Both the position numbers and the translations under genes were made by a program. Below the pieces are notes generated by a model. The model was not told the origin of the DNA. It was given only the letters and a program-made list of their open reading frames with translations, and did not search any database. Below are positions 55,308 through 64,000 of a stretch of DNA of 64,000 nucleotides, in pieces. The stretch spans positions 31,880,356 to 31,944,355 of the forward strand of contig OZ020624.1 in the NCBI GenBank assembly GCA_963971575.1, given 5' to 3'. The stretch is from Liopterus haemorrhoidalis. Its lineage: Eukaryota; Arthropoda; Insecta; Coleoptera; Dytiscidae. Each line of letters starts with the position of its first letter. Within the stretch, counting starts at the first letter, position 1.

Positions 55308-55780
55308 GAGTCACTTCCACATACACAATTTGAACGACACCACAAAATTAATTTTCTTCAAAACCAAGATGTTATTTTAATAGACTTTGTCCATTATTGG
55401 ATGAAATAAGCTTTCAAAAGGTGCTTTTGAAGATTCTTTTACATATCTGCAATATATACACATATATAATGAGTCACTTCCACATACACAATTTGAACGA
55501 CATCACAAAATTAATTTTCTTCAATACTAAGTTATTTTAATAGACTTTGTCCATTATTGGATGAAATAAGCTTTCAAAAAGTCTTGAATATTCTTTTAAA
55601 TATTTGTGGTACAATGGTTCACAAACACGATTTGGACGACACTAAAAAAATAATTTTATCCAAATCCTGGGTGTTTTTTAAAACTTAGGTCCATAATTGG
55701 ATAAAATAATGTTCCAAAACTGTTTTATTTTTAATATTTCTTTCACATATTCCTGGTGGAGCACAATTTTTACAATTACA
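54855..55780. repeat. Tandem array of 140-180-bp units, family S5
   Basis: Units start at about 54871, 55023, 55180, 55359, 55522 and 55661 with CAAAACTTTGATGATATT, GTCCATAATTGGA and TTTTACATATCTGCAATATA. A (TA)n run at 55276-55304 expands one unit. The family is not found elsewhere in the window. Confidence 0.87.
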
Positions 55781-56170
55781 CTTTCACAATTAAATTTTTC
55801 ACCCGGAAAAAGCAGTGTTTAATAATTGTTGCAGATGATCTGTCTGATTATCAGACTAATCGTCCGCTAATAGGCGGTTAGTGATACTTAGTGGACCACA
55901 CAGACAACCAACAAATGGGAGGAGTTTAAGAAGTGCTTCATTGGCTTCTGCTTAATATCTTGGCGGTGCTGACTGGATTGACTCCTTCGGAAATCATAGT
56001 TGGAGGTTTAGGGAATATAAATGGGGTATAGGAGATTATTTTAAAAGAATAATAGGGAAGGAAAGGGATAAATAATAATAGAAATGTTTATAGTAAAGAC
56101 ACAAGCTGTACGTCTAATGTGTCCAGATTGTCTCAATCGAAAACCGGAACAATGCATATAAATCTTTAAA
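55781..56170 (-). promoter_or_regulatory. Possible distal H2.0 promoter or leader region
   Basis: A less repetitive, balanced-composition stretch with GAGTCAATCCAGTCAGCACC on the minus strand at about 55965-55984 and an AAGTGTAATTGTAAAAATTG leader-like segment below it. The H2.0 start codon needs an upstream promoter and everything between is repeats, so this is a candidate. No TATA box was confirmed. Confidence 0.25.
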
Positions 56171-56172
56171 TG

Positions 56173-56340
56173 CAGGTAGTCTTCGACTTAAGACGGGGTT
56201 CCGTAAAACTCCTACGTAAATTAATTTTGATGTAAGTTTTTAATGCTTCACATTACTGCTTTTTATTATTAGTATTTTTATTAATTAGGTTTTTATGTAT
56301 TTTTGATTAGAAATATTGCATATAATAGTTATTTATGCAG
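56173..56340. mobile_element. Possible Tigger-like terminus
   Basis: CAGGTAGTCTTCGACTTAAG at 56173 resembles Tigger/pogo ends; a partner end was not found. It borders the Crypton fragment. Confidence 0.35.
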
Positions 56341-56519
56341 CAAGTGCATAAAGTAGTGTTTGACCTATGAGAATGATGGTCCCATTAGTGAAAAAAGATG
56401 CTTTAGGCATGTGTTTCATACAATATCTTTTCTACCACTATCTCTAATTGAAAAAATAAAAAATTTAACCTATACCTTTTATTTTGTAACAATTTTAAAA
56501 AATAACGAGTTTATAAACT

Positions 56520-57571
56520 TTTTTCATAATAATAATATATTAAACTTATTTATTTCTTCTCTAGCATTTTTTTTTTTTTTTGCTTTACGTCCAACTGATT
56601 GTCGTTTAAGGGGGGGGGTCTACATTTTAAGCATATTTTTGTGAATTTTTTTCATATCTATGGTTAAATTTATTCATTTTCAAACTAAGTACATATATAA
56701 AGTATGTTTTGAAAAAAATTTTGAAGGCAAAATATGGCGAAATGAGCCAGCTGTGGCAAATCTTCTCAGAAAAAAATTATATTTTGCGGTGACCAGCATA
56801 ACTCGTCACTGGATCATCTGAAATCAAAAATCCAAAAAGATGTTGTTAGTTTATGAGTTTGCCGAGGTAATGACGTTGAGTTTTTATTTTTAAAATGATT
56901 GTTTAGTTTTTAGCGTTACTTAGAAGACAAAAAAAAAATTAATTCCCCCTAAAAAAAACCTAAAAATTAGTATATTTGTGATTGTTAAATAAATAAAAAA
57001 ACCATGAAAAAAAATATCTCAACGTCGTTACCTCGGCAAGCTCATAAACTAACAAAATCTTTTTGGATTTTTGATTTCAGATGATCCAGTGACGAGTTAT
57101 GCTGGTCACCGCAAAATCTATTTTTTCCCGGAGTCTGAGAAGATTTGCCACAGCTGGCTCATTTCGCCATATTTTGCCTTAAAAATTTTTTTGTATCTTC
57201 TTCAAAACATACTTTATATATGTACTTAGTTTGAAAATGAATAAATTTAACCATAGCTTTGAGAAAAATTCACAAAAATATGCTTAAAATGTAGTTATCA
57301 GACCCCCCCCTTTAAGATAAGCTATAAGTTCGGAATATTTACTAATATTTACATTATTATTAATAATTAATGTGGCATTCAGTTTCGAGTACGTGGAACA
57401 TAATGTGGATGATTTAAAATTTCTTGATTTTTCCTCGATATAATCTAATATTACTCGTTCTGTAAAGGAATTTATTTTCTTTTGATTACGCCATTCCATG
57501 AACAAGTTATATTCTTTTAAATAAACATCTAAGTTTTTGATGCAATAACTTTTCCTCTGCCTCATTTCCAT
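56520..57571 (-). pseudogene. Crypton-type tyrosine recombinase fragment split by a MITE
   Basis: The minus-strand ORF 57571-57316 (KEYNLFMEWRNQKKI, FTERVILDYIEEKSRN, STLCSTYSKLNATL, SKYSELIAYLK) matches the N-terminal SAM-like domain of Crypton-type recombinases common in arthropod repeats. It is interrupted at a TTAA by the element at 56610-57311 and resumes in frame at 56605 with RQSVGRKAKK and, after an A-run, REEINKF. The catalytic domain is not present. Confidence 0.6.
56610..57311. mobile_element. Fold-back MITE with ~300-bp arms and TTAA target site
   Basis: TTAA at 56606-56609 and 57312-57315. The ends are GGGGGGGGTC and GACCCCCCCC. The arms, about 56630-56900 and 57015-57295, are near-perfect reverse complements (for example GGCGAAATGAGCCAGCTGTG and its inverse). 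TTAA preference suggests mobilisation by a piggyBac-type transposase. Confidence 0.85.
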
Positions 57572-57573
57572 AT

Positions 57574-57820
57574 ACAGATAAACCTTCTATAACTCGGTAA
57601 CTATCTGAGAGATAAGGTTATCTGGAACTTCATCTGCTGAATAAATGTCGATACCAATCAGTGAAATCAATACGTCAGTCTCATTATCCGTCAGAGAACT
57701 ATCCAATAGATAAACTTATATTGAAAGACGGGATGACATTTATTCAGCACAGAAAGTATCACATAACCTTATCTGTAGATAGTTACCTAGTGGTGTACCT
57801 CAAGGTGGAAAAACTGGGCC
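57574..57820. mobile_element. PIF/Harbinger-type MITE, copy 4, left end lost
   Basis: The right end GGTGGAAAAACTGGGCC and its TTA flank are intact; the first ~20 bp of the left terminal repeat are missing. Confidence 0.8.
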
Positions 57821-57823
57821 TTA

Positions 57824-59240
57824 CACAGTCCCATTTTATATATTAAAATTGTGGAATAAATAATCCATAAAAACCTAGTTTTTTTTTACTAATTTATTTT
57901 TTGTGTCCTTTTTTAAAATGAGCTCCGCCGCCCCTGTTGTCTATGTATCGTTTTAAAACAAATTATAAACACATTTTAACCAAGAATAATAATCTGAGGA
58001 TAGAATGTGCCCTCCTACTTTGTGTCAGAACGTATGTTGTCACAGTCTGTTGTGTTTTAGAGTGCAACAACTTGTGTTTTATTACTGTCATGGGTCACAA
58101 TTTTATGGCGTTATGAATTTGATATGATTTAATTGCTACTGCAACAGTTTTTATTTAGTGTATCTTTTGGTTCCATTTTTTGGTTGTCTAGTCTTCTTGC
58201 CTAGATCTTTATTATTTTTATTTCTTTATTTTCTTTCAAGACTTTTGGCTTCACTTTTTGGTTGTCTAGTCTTCTTTCCTAGATCTTTATTATTTTTATT
58301 TCTTTATTTTCTTTCATTTACTTGTTTTTTCCATTATCATTTTATGATTTTGACGCGTTTCTTACTTGTGAAAATACCCCACGCTTGACGAGCGAATATA
58401 AGAAAGTCATAAGTCAAATGATTCGAACAGACAACCATAAGTTCTCACTGAGAGTTGTTCACATCTGGTGGTAACGAGCAAAACAAATCAGCGTGTAATA
58501 AGCCATAACTTAGTGTCCTGCAATACTAGGAATATGGGAATTGAATATGAGAAATTACATCAAAAATGAATTTCACTCTAGAACTGTTGAAGTATAAGAA
58601 CCATATGAGGGAGGTTCAAAATTCGGTTGTATTTAATTATGTCCTGAACGTAACTGAAGAGCTACTGCAAGGCATTGGGGGTTCCTCATGAAGAGCCAAG
58701 GAGCCAAAGCTTTTATTTTATTTAAAAATACTGATAAATACTAATTTTACATGCGTTTAAGTACGGAACTCTGCTATTGGTGACTCAACTTAACGCGGAT
58801 CCCTCTAGCGGCAATAAAGCGAAAACTTCTAAAAAGTATACTGTCATTGTTTACTTATAGTTAACATGTGTTTTTTTGTTTCTGTCCATTCTTACCCCGT
58901 TTTTACAACGATAAAAAAAATTAAGAAAAAAATATTAAATACTCCTTGTTGTGTGTATTGTTGTCATTCAGAGAACAAAATCTTCCAATATTAGATGAAA
59001 TTTGTTAGAAAAATTATATATATGACAAATTTTCTTTATTAGTTCTGCCATTTAATTGTAATACCAACGAGAAAAATGCGTTTAAAGTTAATAAATGCGT
59101 TATTTATACCTATGTTTAGTTACAAGTGAAGAAAAAAGTTTATTAATGATTATATATATTTTTTTTTCTATTTATCGAAGGGAATTTCTACTGTCCAGAT
59201 GTTTCTAAACAAGCTTTTAAAGTTGAGTATTTAATTTTCC
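57824..59240. other. No supported gene; one tandem duplication
   Basis: A ~84-bp unit containing TTTTTGGTTGTCTAGTCTTC is present twice (about 58174-58245 and 58255-58325). The rest is AT-rich without coding signs. Confidence 0.5.
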
Positions 59241-59244
59241 CTGT

Positions 59245-59335
59245 CTCCCAATGTTTCCCAATCATGTTACTCTCGTGGCATATTTTCCAAAGAAGAAAAA
59301 TTTTGCGGCACACCTACCTAGCCATAGAAGAAGAA
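59245..59335. mobile_element. hAT-like terminal fragment
   Basis: Contains CTCGTGGCATATTTTCC and GCGGCACACC, phrases typical of hAT termini and similar to the inner part of 31932-32112. Confidence 0.4.
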
Positions 59336-59346
59336 ATGTATAACGC

Positions 59347-59610
59347 TTTTTTACCGACCGCCAATATATATAAGGGAGGTATTGTGATCATACCAATTTT
59401 GACATTTCGAGATTTCGATGGATCTCCATGAATTGAGGTCCCTACATAACGTTTTGACTATTTTTAGCATTATGTCTGTCGGTCTGTCTGTCTGTCTGTC
59501 TGTCTGTCTGTTCGTCCGTCCGTCCGTCCATCCGTCTGTCTATCTGTGTACACGTACAGAGTAAATTCGGCTAAAAGGATTTTTATGAAACTTCATATTT
59601 AAGCTTTTGT
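59347..59610. repeat. Dispersed TGTC-microsatellite element, copy 2
   Basis: Same start (TTTTTTACCGACCGCC) and body as 14292-14600; the microsatellite is (CTGT)n(CCGT)n. It ends after CATATTTAAGCTTTTG. Confidence 0.8.
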
Positions 59611-59639
59611 GATTAGATATAATAGTTATTTAACATGAT

Positions 59640-60860
59640 AAAGTTCCTAGACGGCTAAAAAATGGTAATTAGAAACAATAAATGAATTTTTATTAGTTTG
59701 TTTATATTTACATACAAACAAAAATAATAATGTCCTTAGTAGCTAAATCTAAAAAATATTTTAAAAAATAATATTTTGTCTTTTCTATGGATACGATATT
59801 TGTTTTATGGCTATGTTGCTTTTGAAATAACTCACTTCATTAACATTATATGTGAAACATGTATGTTGCTCCTTAAATAATTCACCCGGTATGTAACGTT
59901 TCCATGGTCATGATAAATAATATCTCTGTTAGAAAATATAAGGCTAAGTTATTTCTACTCTGCTGCTAGAATGTATTTTATACAAGTTCCTTGTGATGGC
60001 TATTGGTCCTGTGGTGGCCACAGCTGATTTTTTTTAGTATTTGTTAGCATAAAGTATAGAAAAAATTTACGCATATTTTTGATCATCTGTTTAAAAAATC
60101 CCATTAAAAACTGTCATTAGTAATTAATATAACTAAAAAAACTCTAAAACGCTATCTATCATCTAACCATAAAAATTCCAAAATGCACATATTTAAAATT
60201 TTAAAAAAACATTATCAACACTTTCGACTGGTTATAAGTAATGTTATCTTTGTACATATCTGACACTAAAAAGCAATAAAAATTAATAAAAATACTGGCA
60301 ACATAAAACATGCACTTGTACATGGTTGTCACATGTGTCCACATTAATTAATTGATATTATAAATTTAAAGGAATAAGCGTGGAAAGGTTAATACTGATT
60401 CAAGAGATTTATCTAGAAATAAAATTGAATTTATTGTAATGACAGTGGTCAATTTATATTCAAATTATATGCTTAACTATTAAAAACTGAATAACCAATG
60501 ATGAAAGAAGAAGATTGGAGGTAGAGGAAGATACGCTGAATAAAGAACAAGAAAGAATCAAACTTAAAAATACCGGACTTAAAGTCTGTTCCAAACAGTT
60601 AGGCGGAACTAGCTGGGTCTTTCTTTTCCTTAAGTTGTTACGAGAATCGAGCTTGCTTGGGATATTTCACGTTTCATGTTGGTAACTTTAATATCAATAA
60701 GAAATGTCGAGAGGCAAACACGTCTCATTGTACTTAAAAAAGAAAATTTGTAATACTTGGAAAACATTTTGGAAACGTAACAAATTTAAGAAATGGGAGG
60801 TGGTAAAATTAGTGTCTTCGTCGTTTGAAGTAAAAACCTATTATAAGTTTAAAGCCTGGA
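59640..60860. other. No supported gene
   Basis: AT-rich. It contains the third GGTCCTGTGGTGGCC module (59985-60037) and a solo CTGTTCCAAACAGTTAGGCG transposon end (60592). Confidence 0.4.
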
Positions 60861-60864
60861 ACAG

Positions 60865-61323
60865 AATGTACAACGCGCTACGCCGTCAGCGCGCCGTCAT
60901 TTGCGACGGCGTTGCGTTAGCGCCGTTGAGAACGCCGTCGAATTTTCGCCTGCACACAATGCAATCATTTTTAACGCCGTCAAAGTGTCACGTGACAACC
61001 TATATCTGTGTTTATACGTGCGCTTTCTTTTATTAAAATTGTAATGGATGATGAAGACTTGTGTGTGATGTTATTTATGTTGTATGCAAGTTATTTATAC
61101 ATACAAACACTTTACCATTCAGTAAAAACTGAGGTTAGGTGTTCTGCGTCAACGTTCAACGACGTCAAAAGTTGGAAGTTGACGAACATTCAGTATCAAC
61201 GGCGTTCGAACGCCGCTAGGACGTTACACATTCTGTGCACTTGATACAGCTTGGTTTTAACTTTCTTCTGGCAGATAGCGCCGTCCAAACGCCGTCAACG
61301 CGCCGTAGAACTCGTTGCATTCT
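60865..61323. mobile_element. TIR element with GGAACAGAATG ends
   Basis: The left end GGAACAGAATGTACAACGCG (about 60859-60878) and right end CGTTGCATTCTGTTCCCC are inverted. Both subterminal zones are rich in GCGCCGTC/GACGGCG motifs, giving a GC peak. A solo end is at 22760-22860. Confidence 0.65.
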
Positions 61324-61554
61324 GTTCCCCACTTAAGATTTATGTCAACTTTAGATATCTGTCAATTTTTGATATATTTTATATGTTAATCTTTATTTAA
61401 TTTTATAGGTTTCAGAACAAGTGGTACGAAAGATTGTGAATGGAAGGATAGAAAATTTAAAAGCACAAGCATGCAGTGCTGTGAAGCACATAATTTATAA
61501 TTTTTGAATTACATTTTTAAAAAAGATTTGGCAAACAAAATTTTTCAGTATAAT

Positions 61555-62159
61555 TCTATTGGCTCTTTGGCGACCATTTGATTTTAAAGAAATTCCTAAT
61601 TTCTGTAGTGAAAATAGTGAATCTGTGCAAGGTGATTTGGAGTGCGAAAATGTGGATGTTGACGTGGAATGCGAAAATGTGGACGTGGCTACTAAAGAAA
61701 AATGTCATTTGTCAGAAGATTGTAAAGTTCTAATACTGAGGCCCGGTCTTTCCACCTTCAGATAAAGTTCCAGGTAACTATCTGACATATAAGGTTTTTT
61801 GTAACTTCATCTGCTGAATAAATGGTAATACCAGTCAGTGAATCCAATACGTCAGTCTCATTATCCGTTAGATAACTATCCGATAGATACATTTGTATAG
61901 AAAGAAGGGATGACATTTACTCAGCAGATGAAGTTCCAAATAACCTTATCTGTCAGATAGTTACCTGGAACTTTATATGAAGGTGGAAAAACCGGGCCTG
62001 AATGTTTATAAAAATTTAGTTTCGGAAGGTAATGACAAACCTATACTTAGAACTGCGGAATTAACTAGTGTTCCATACAGATCAATTCAACGTATCAATG
62101 TTCGTGGCAAAAATCAGCAGCGGAAACGACGATTTACGAGTTTTCAAAAAAATATATAG
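61555..62159 (+). pseudogene. Transposase-like ORF split by a Harbinger MITE
   Basis: Open from about 61553 (after a TTTTTCAG acceptor-like site) through LALWRPFDFKEIPNF and a duplicated ECENVDV motif to CKVLIL. The 259-bp MITE interrupts it and the frame resumes with NVYKNLVSEGNDKPI and LTSVPYRSIQRI to a stop at 62159. The second half resembles the helix-turn-helix of transposon-encoded DNA-binding domains. No catalytic domain follows. Confidence 0.5.
61740..61998. mobile_element. PIF/Harbinger-type MITE, copy 5
   Basis: Perfect terminal repeats GGCCCGGTCTTTCCACC and a perfect TGA duplication (61737-61739, 61999-62001). Removing it with one TGA restores an open frame, which confirms the 3-bp duplication. 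Confidence 0.92.
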
Positions 62160-62740
62160 TTTTATGTCTAAAACAATGATAAATAAAATATACGACTTTT
62201 ATACGAAAAATATAGTGCCGACTGTGCTTCTTTTAATAATATACCTTCTTTTATACCTCCCTTAATGTTTAAATAACTATTTCCTTGTAGTTTCCATTCC
62301 TCTCAAAGTTTCCAGTTTTTCAAATTGTTCAAAAGTATTATGTTTAATAGTTTATTCCGTTGTTAACTGATTTAAATATGTCGACAGAAATATTCACCTG
62401 AAAGTAGTAAATATTTCTCGAATACCACTCGGCCAGGATGTGTGTTAAGAAATATGAGATATGTCCCGATGTCCCGCTGCGTTTATTCAAATGGGCATTA
62501 ATGAATTTAGTGTACAAGTTATGTGAACGTTTCACGACTGAAAATATCGTTTTACTGTTTATTACAACGTTTTATACCACTTATTAATAAATAATTTCTA
62601 CCATGTTTCCATTCAATTACGTTAATTTAACCGTATTTATGTAAATGCGCTACTGGTTTTTAAAACATGTCTCTCGTAATTAAACTTATCGTTATATACT
62701 GAACAGCAAAATACAGAGAGGTAGATGATTACAGTGGACA
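62160..62740. other. No supported gene
   Basis: AT-rich spacer between two transposon remnants; nothing recognised. Confidence 0.4.
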
Positions 62741-62744
62741 GGAC

Positions 62745-63230
62745 AAGAGAAATACAGTACAGGAAATTTATGCTTGGATGATGAACTTCGATCTGGAAGG
62801 CCCTATAAAGGAATAGTTTATTATATGTTAAAACCGGGGCAAAGTATTAATTCTGATTTTTACTGTGAACAATTGGATCGACTGAATCAGAACTTGATCA
62901 GAAATCGGCCAGAAATTGTGAATAGAAGAGTTATTCTTCAAGGCGACAATGCCTGACCTTATTCATCAAAAAAAGACACTTGAAAAAATTTCCGAGCTTG
63001 ATTGGGAGGTTCTAACACACCCACCCTACTCACCAGACATTTCACCCTCAGACTATCACTTATTTTGGTCACTGGAACACTTTTTAAGACACAGAGATAT
63101 GAACCATGTTAAAATGAGCCTTGAACAATTTTTTCCTTAAAAAAATCAGGAATTTTATAAATCGGGAATATTTTCTCTTCCTGATAAATGGCAGAGTGTT
63201 ATAAATCACAATGGTAACTCAATAAAGTAA
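62745..63230 (+). pseudogene. Mariner transposase pseudogene, C-terminal two-thirds
   Basis: 62774-62956 gives GIVYYMLKPGQSINSDFYCE and RRVILQGDNA (second catalytic Asp region). After a one-base shift, 62955-63140 gives LTHPPYSPDISPSDYHLFWS with the third catalytic position, then a stop and the tail FYKSGIFSLPDKWQSVINHN. The N-terminal DNA-binding half is absent. Mariner family by the HPPYSPDxxPSDYHLF signature. Confidence 0.85.
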
Positions 63231-63232
63231 AT

Positions 63233-63615
63233 TTTTACCGACCGCCAACATATATAAGGGAGGTATTGTGATCATACCAATTTTGACATTTCGAGATTTC
63301 GATGGATCTCCACGAACTGAGGTCCCTACATAACGTTTTGACAATTTTTAGCATGATGTCTGTTGGTCTGTCTGTCCGTCCGTCCGTTTGTCTGTCCGTC
63401 CGTCCGCCCGCCCGTCTGTCCGCCCGCCGGTCTGTCCGTCTGTCTGTCTGTGTACACATGCAGAGCAAAGTCGGCTAAAAGGATTTTTATGAAATGCATA
63501 TTTAAGCTTTTGACATCAATGACACGAGTTGATCAACTTTTGGTAAAAATCGGTTGACTAGAAATGGGAGTTTACTCGTGTTCATTTTACGATTTTTGCG
63601 AATATTTAGGCGAAC
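63233..63615. repeat. Dispersed TGTC-microsatellite element, copy 3
   Basis: Begins TTTTTACCGACCGCC directly after the mariner remnant. It has the most complex microsatellite (TGTC, CCGT and CCGCC variants) and extends to CGAATATTTAGGCG. Confidence 0.8.
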
Positions 63616-63620
63616 ATTAA

Positions 63621-63879
63621 GGCCCGGTCTTTCCACCTTCAGATAAAGTTCCAGGTAACTATCTGACAGATAAGGTTATTTATAACTTCATCTGCTGAAT
63701 AAATGTCATCCCTTCTTTCTATACAAATGTATCTATCGGATAGTTATCTAACGGATAATGAGACTGACGTATTGGATTCACTGACTGGTATTGACATTTA
63801 TTCAGCAGATGAAGTTACAAATAACCTTATCTGTCAGATAGTTACCTGGAACTTTATCTGAAGGTGGAAAGACCGGGAC
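63621..63879. mobile_element. PIF/Harbinger-type MITE, copy 6
   Basis: Ends GGCCCGGTCTTTCCACC / GGTGGAAAGACCGGGAC with TTAA-like flanks (TAA left, TTAA right). The copy most similar to 61740-61998. Confidence 0.88.
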
Positions 63880-64000
63880 TTAATGAATAATTTGTTATCA
63901 CTCACTAAATACCTACAAAACCTTGAATTGTCAGAAAATTCACACATCAATGTTTACTTACAAACAACTCAAAAACCAAAATTATTGCCGCCATCAGTGC

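Noticed and set aside
58158..58388. Leu/Phe-rich ORF resembling a membrane protein
   Set aside because: Made by a tandem duplication of T-rich DNA; hydrophobicity follows from base composition.

Overview
The window is AT-rich (roughly 70%) animal DNA and almost certainly comes from an insect, possibly a beetle (the order is a weak guess). The evidence is spliced genes with GT-AG introns, an H2.0-type homeobox gene, a secreted protein family I know only from insects, a TATA/TCAGT core promoter, and a dense mix of piggyBac, mariner/Tc1, Tigger, PIF/Harbinger, hAT and Crypton remnants. Nothing bacterial, viral or organellar is visible.

Layout. From 1 to 3.7 kb lies a compact housekeeping cluster: a CKS cell-cycle protein (-), an unrecognised two-exon gene (+) sharing a 75-bp divergent promoter with it, and mitochondrial glutaredoxin 5 (-). 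From 3.67 to 15.9 kb runs an eight-exon YLPM1/ZAP3 gene (+) whose introns are filled with transposons and tandem repeats. From 16.4 to 35.5 kb are two minus-strand genes. One is a two-exon small membrane protein with a 3.4-kb intron. The other is a five-exon secreted protein whose likely TATA promoter and 5' UTR exon lie 7.6 kb upstream at about 35.5 kb. From 43.7 to 46.2 kb is another two-exon single-pass membrane protein (-), whose intron holds a stack of nested transposons. From 48.2 to 53.4 kb is the homeobox gene H2.0 (-), with an eh1 Groucho-binding motif and the homeodomain on separate exons and an intron made mostly of satellite arrays. From 53.5 to 64 kb there are tandem arrays and decayed transposons, with no host gene that I can support.

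All splice models were built by eye. For every multi-exon gene the phases on the two sides of each intron agree and the summed coding length is a multiple of three. The genes do not form one pathway; they are ordinary neighbours in a repeat-inflated region. The most informative features are split genes whose exons would be missed as isolated ORFs, nested insertions whose empty sites can be read off the sequence, and several unrelated satellite arrays of 140 to 185 bp (one with a ~300-bp dimeric order) concentrated in introns and intergenic gaps.
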